A DNA stretch of 45,442 nucleotides from NCBI GenBank assembly GCA_021324135.1, contig JAJPJO010000327.1, positions 1 to 45,442 on the forward strand, given 5' to 3'. The translations under genes and the position numbers were made by a program. The stretch comes from Pseudomonadota bacterium. Its GTDB lineage: Bacteria > Cyanobacteriota > Vampirovibrionia > Obscuribacterales > Obscuribacteraceae. Below the pieces are notes generated by a model. That model was not told the origin of the DNA. It was given only the letters and a program-made list of their open reading frames with translations, and did no database searches. Shown here piece by piece: positions 43,174 through 45,442 of the stretch (position 1 is its first letter; each line of letters opens with the position of its first letter).

Positions 43174-44499
43174 ATGATTGGCACAGCAAAATTGTCCCGG
43201 TTGGTTTTAGTAGCTGCACAAGCCGGATTACTTCTTATCGGAAACGCTTATCCGACCTACGCAGCATCCACCACCTTTACCAGCGCTGAGCTATCTAAAA
43301 TCGATAGCTACGAGCGCACCATATTCGGTGACACCCGAAAAAACATGACCCCCGAGTCTCGCCTCCGCGCGATTGAAACCAATCTGTTTGGAACGGTGAA
43401 AAAAGGCAGCATTGACAGCAGACTGGCAGCCGTTCAAAAGTCGCTCGGATTCGATAAAGCCGGCGGGCTTGCTCCGCCAATGGCGGCGCAGCTGGATCAT
43501 CTACCGGTTCAGTCGCCACCAGATTCGGTACCAGCCTCGCAACCCGATCCGGTTTCCCCCGCAGCTGACCTGTTGCAGGATGCGATGAATCAATACAGTG
43601 CCGGAGATGTGGATACTGCTGAGAAAACATTCAAACGCGTTTTAACAATAGACAAGAACAATGCCGACGCGTACTTCAACCTCGGCGTCATATATGAAGG
43701 TAAGGGCGACCTGTCAAATGCGCTGGATAATTATCAGAAAGCGTACGCTCTCAATCCATCGGATTCCGAGCTGAAAAATACCGTCGCTTCCGTGCGCAGC
43801 AAGCTCGACCAGTCTCGGCAGACGAAGATTGCGCAGGCGCAGAAGGAACAGCAAACTTTGCGCCAACAGCAAGCAGATGCGCAGAAGCGCGAGACCTTGC
43901 GAAGGACGGTTCAAGACGCATCTAAAGACTACAAGGCGGGCAACTTCTCCGAGGCAGCCAGGAAGCTGGAAGTTGTCGCGCGCCAGGCACCGACTGATCC
44001 GGATGTTCAGTATGCACTCGGGCAAGCTTACAAGGCTAAAGGCGACAAACAGAACGCCCGCACGGCATTCAACGCCGCCCTGGCTCTGGATCCGAACAAT
44101 CAAATGTATCGCACTGCGATCAACGAGCTGGACGGCGGCAGCTTAGCCAGCGCCGGCGGCTCGTCGGGATCAGGATCGGGCAGCTCGGGCTATGGCAGCT
44201 CGAGTTATGGCGGACCATCAGGGAAAAACGCCGATGACGGCTCGCCCGCCGGTCAAATCACACCATTCTCAGGCGGTGGACCGGGCGGTGGATTCGGCTC
44301 CATGGCGGACCGAGGCTATTATAATGGCGGCGTGTCCGGATACAGGAGTTCGCGATTGAAAAGAACCTTGACCGGAAGCGCAGTCGGTGCAGTAACCGGT
44401 GGTTTGTTTAGCGCCGTGTCACACTCGAGCGTCAAGAGTGGTATCATTCGTGGTGCGCTGATGGGCGGCATGGTTGGCTATTTTACAAGCCGATTTTAG
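43174..44499 (+). CDS. Secreted TPR protein with glycine-zipper C-terminus
   Basis: The protein has 441 residues from ATG 43174 (GGGGA upstream). A signal peptide runs to about TYAAS. An N-terminal region has two short helical repeats containing LSKIDSYERTIFGD and RLRAIETNLFG. Then come at least two TPR motifs (about 155-220), a Gln-rich coiled segment, two more TPRs (about 260-330), a Ser/Gly-rich linker (GSGSGSSGYGSS), and a C-terminal glycine zipper (GSAVGAVTGGLFSAVS, GIIRGALMGGMVGYF) that may insert in a membrane. It probably acts in the periplasm or outer membrane as a protein-interaction scaffold. The TonB-like gene follows 26 bases later, so an operon is likely. Substrate unknown. Confidence 0.82.
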   Translation: MIGTAKLSRLVLVAAQAGLLLIGNAYPTYAASTTFTSAELSKIDSYERTIFGDTRKNMTPESRLRAIETNLFGTVKKGSIDSRLAAVQKSLGFDKAGGLAPPMAAQLDHLPVQSPPDSVPASQPDPVSPAADLLQDAMNQYSAGDVDTAEKTFKRVLTIDKNNADAYFNLGVIYEGKGDLSNALDNYQKAYALNPSDSELKNTVASVRSKLDQSRQTKIAQAQKEQQTLRQQQADAQKRETLRRTVQDASKDYKAGNFSEAARKLEVVARQAPTDPDVQYALGQAYKAKGDKQNARTAFNAALALDPNNQMYRTAINELDGGSLASAGGSSGSGSGSSGYGSSSYGGPSGKNADDGSPAGQITPFSGGGPGGGFGSMADRGYYNGGVSGYRSSRLKRTLTGSAVGAVTGGLFSAVSHSSVKSGIIRGALMGGMVGYFTSRF

Positions 44500-44525
44500 G
44501 AAACAGGTAGGGAGAGAAAGTTGCT

Positions 44526-45335
44526 ATGAGCTCGTCTGAAAGCACAACTTGGACGAAAAGAATTCGGAGAGAAGGAATTCGGAGAACAGGAATCGGAATC
44601 CGGAGCGAAGAAATCCGGCGAACAGGAATCGCAATCCGGAGAAATCTGCTGCCGTTCGGCTTTGCCTTGATGTCGCTGTTGCTGTATGCGCTTCCTTCAT
44701 CTGCCAAGCTTCTTCAGGGTAATGTAAGCGAGACCGGAACGGCGCGATTGCAACGCCCAGTCGATTCGCAACCGGGCAACCAGCCCGACGGTCCGCCTGT
44801 GGCGCCGTCTCGACTCTCTCGCGCCCCCGCCTCAACCTCCGCGCCGCTGCAAGGTTTAGTTGATACCGCTTCATTTGGAACACCGCTTCAAGGTCAGGCG
44901 CACGCCAACGACATGCGCATGGGCATCGTAAAGCCCGATGAATTCAAGCTTCCCAAAGGTTTCGATCTCGGCACCGAGAGCAATAACAGGGAGATGGTAC
45001 TCGCCTGGGAGCAGTGGCACAAGCAATTCTCGCGCGCGATCTACGAGCGCTGGAGCGAAGTCGCCGACGAGCCGGGCCGCGCTACGGTAAAAGTCACGGT
45101 GACCAAGGACCGCCAGATTACAGTCTCCGTGCTGGACTCGACAGGCAGCAGGCGCTTCACAGGACAGCTTCGCTCCGTAATCGAGAGCCTGAACGGCAAT
45201 CCCGGTCTAACATTCCCGAGCAAGTCGCAGCGCCAGGTTGTCAGTTTTGAAGCAGACTACATCGCTGCTCATGACATAACCCCTGGATATAGCTGGGTCA
45301 AAAACGACTACGAAAAAGTACGCGAGTCCTATTAG
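44526..45335 (+). CDS. TonB/TolA C-terminal-domain protein
   Basis: The protein has 269 residues. A basic N-terminus built of short repeats (IRREGIRRTG, IRRTGIAIRR) leads to one transmembrane helix (about 40-60, ending LPSSA). A Pro/Ser-rich linker (about 70-130) precedes a C-terminal domain (about 160-265) with WEQWHKQFSRAIYERW, ATVKVTVTKDRQITV and the two-helix, three-strand pattern of TonB_C/TolA domains. Such proteins couple the inner membrane to outer-membrane or envelope partners. No ExbB or ExbD is visible in the window. GGAGAG nine bases before ATG 44526 supports the start. It follows the secreted TPR gene. Confidence 0.75.
   Translation: MSSSESTTWTKRIRREGIRRTGIGIRSEEIRRTGIAIRRNLLPFGFALMSLLLYALPSSAKLLQGNVSETGTARLQRPVDSQPGNQPDGPPVAPSRLSRAPASTSAPLQGLVDTASFGTPLQGQAHANDMRMGIVKPDEFKLPKGFDLGTESNNREMVLAWEQWHKQFSRAIYERWSEVADEPGRATVKVTVTKDRQITVSVLDSTGSRRFTGQLRSVIESLNGNPGLTFPSKSQRQVVSFEADYIAAHDITPGYSWVKNDYEKVRESY
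44566..44645 (+). repeat. Repeats in the TonB-like gene N-terminus
   Basis: Degenerate copies of AATTCGGAGAACAGG and AATCCGGAGCGAAG follow one another. They encode alternating IRR, TG and IRSEE blocks in the cytoplasmic tail before the membrane helix. Confidence 0.65.
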
Positions 45336-45442
45336 ATTGACTTCGACTTCGACTTCGACTTTGACTTCACGTTAGATTTCGACTTCGGCTTCGACTTGGA
45401 CTTCTAGCTAGAGTTAGATTTCGATTTCGATTTCGATTTCGA
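45336..45442. repeat. Degenerate hexanucleotide repeat at the right edge
   Basis: Units of GACTTC and GATTTC (with variants such as GGCTTC, GTTAGA) repeat from just after the TonB-like gene to the window edge, where the repeat continues. In one minus-strand frame it reads alternating Ser-Lys; in plus frames Asp-Phe, Arg-Phe or Ser-Ile. No terminator hairpin is visible before it. Confidence 0.75.
45404..45442 (-). CDS. Possible C-terminus of a truncated gene (Ser-Lys tail)
   Basis: From the right edge, one minus-strand frame reads SKSKSKSKSNSS and then TAG at 45406-45404. Basic Ser-Lys tails are known at C-termini of real proteins, so this may be the end of a gene that enters from outside the window. 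Only twelve codons are visible and the DNA is a simple repeat, so the call is weak. Confidence 0.25.
   Translation of the reverse strand, partial: SKSKSKSKSNSS

Noticed and set aside
1..45442. tRNA, rRNA or riboswitch
   Set aside because: No tRNA-like cloverleaf, rRNA stretch or riboswitch core was recognised by eye; a covariance-model scan would decide.

Overview
The window (about 45.4 kb, GC-rich, all genes bacterial in style) looks like a chromosomal stretch from a bacterium with many sensor kinases. Eukaryote-like Ser/Thr kinases fused to membrane or leucine-rich-repeat domains, several histidine kinases, TPR and glycine-zipper secreted proteins, a TonB-like protein and many Pro/Gly-rich secreted proteins are together reminiscent of non-photosynthetic Cyanobacteria (Melainabacteria/Vampirovibrionia, Obscuribacterales type). 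That placement is inference from gene content. No rRNA, tRNA or CRISPR array was seen.

Layout. 1-3100: a low-complexity left edge, a coiled-coil protein with its own sigma70-type promoter (minus strand), and a membrane histidine-kinase-like protein that has lost its phospho-acceptor His. 3129-11936: two parallel pilin modules on the plus strand. Module A is two secreted Pro-rich proteins, a VirB2-like pilin and a terminator hairpin. Module B is three secreted proteins, a second pilin and a terminator hairpin. Between them, on the minus strand, lie a soluble histidine kinase and a REC-REC-PAS-histidine kinase. 11815-12518 is a repeat-rich non-coding block with 20-bp iterons, a 149-bp element bounded by 17-bp inverted repeats, and 24-bp tandem repeats. 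12519-30498: the core of a type IV secretion (T4SS) or conjugation-like machine: a 2,509-residue VirB6/TrbL-like membrane protein, a DUF2225-like zinc protein, a VirB3-like protein, a VirB4 ATPase, a VirB8-like protein, a 1,394-residue VirD4/TraG-like coupling ATPase and a replication-relaxation-like winged-helix protein.

30470-36063: an orphan OppF/DppF-type ABC ATPase, a small membrane protein, a 3-hydroxyacyl-CoA dehydrogenase, and an OmpR/QseC-type two-component pair. 36095-42748 (minus strand): a Ser/Thr kinase with a transmembrane helix and LRR ectodomain, a YafK-type L,D-transpeptidase, and two adjacent paralogous membrane Ser/Thr kinases. 43174-45335: a secreted TPR/glycine-zipper protein and a TonB/TolA C-terminal-domain protein. 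The right edge is a degenerate hexanucleotide repeat.

Working model (inference): the plus-strand block is a streamlined T4SS with VirB2, B3, B4, B6, B8 and D4 equivalents. It has no recognisable VirB7/B9/B10 outer-membrane core, VirB11 or relaxase. Two pilin genes encode an identical mature pilin, each preceded by lineage-specific secreted Pro-rich proteins that could replace the missing envelope parts. Two machine components carry very long disordered repeat extensions. The gene set as a whole is the best candidate here for an undescribed system.
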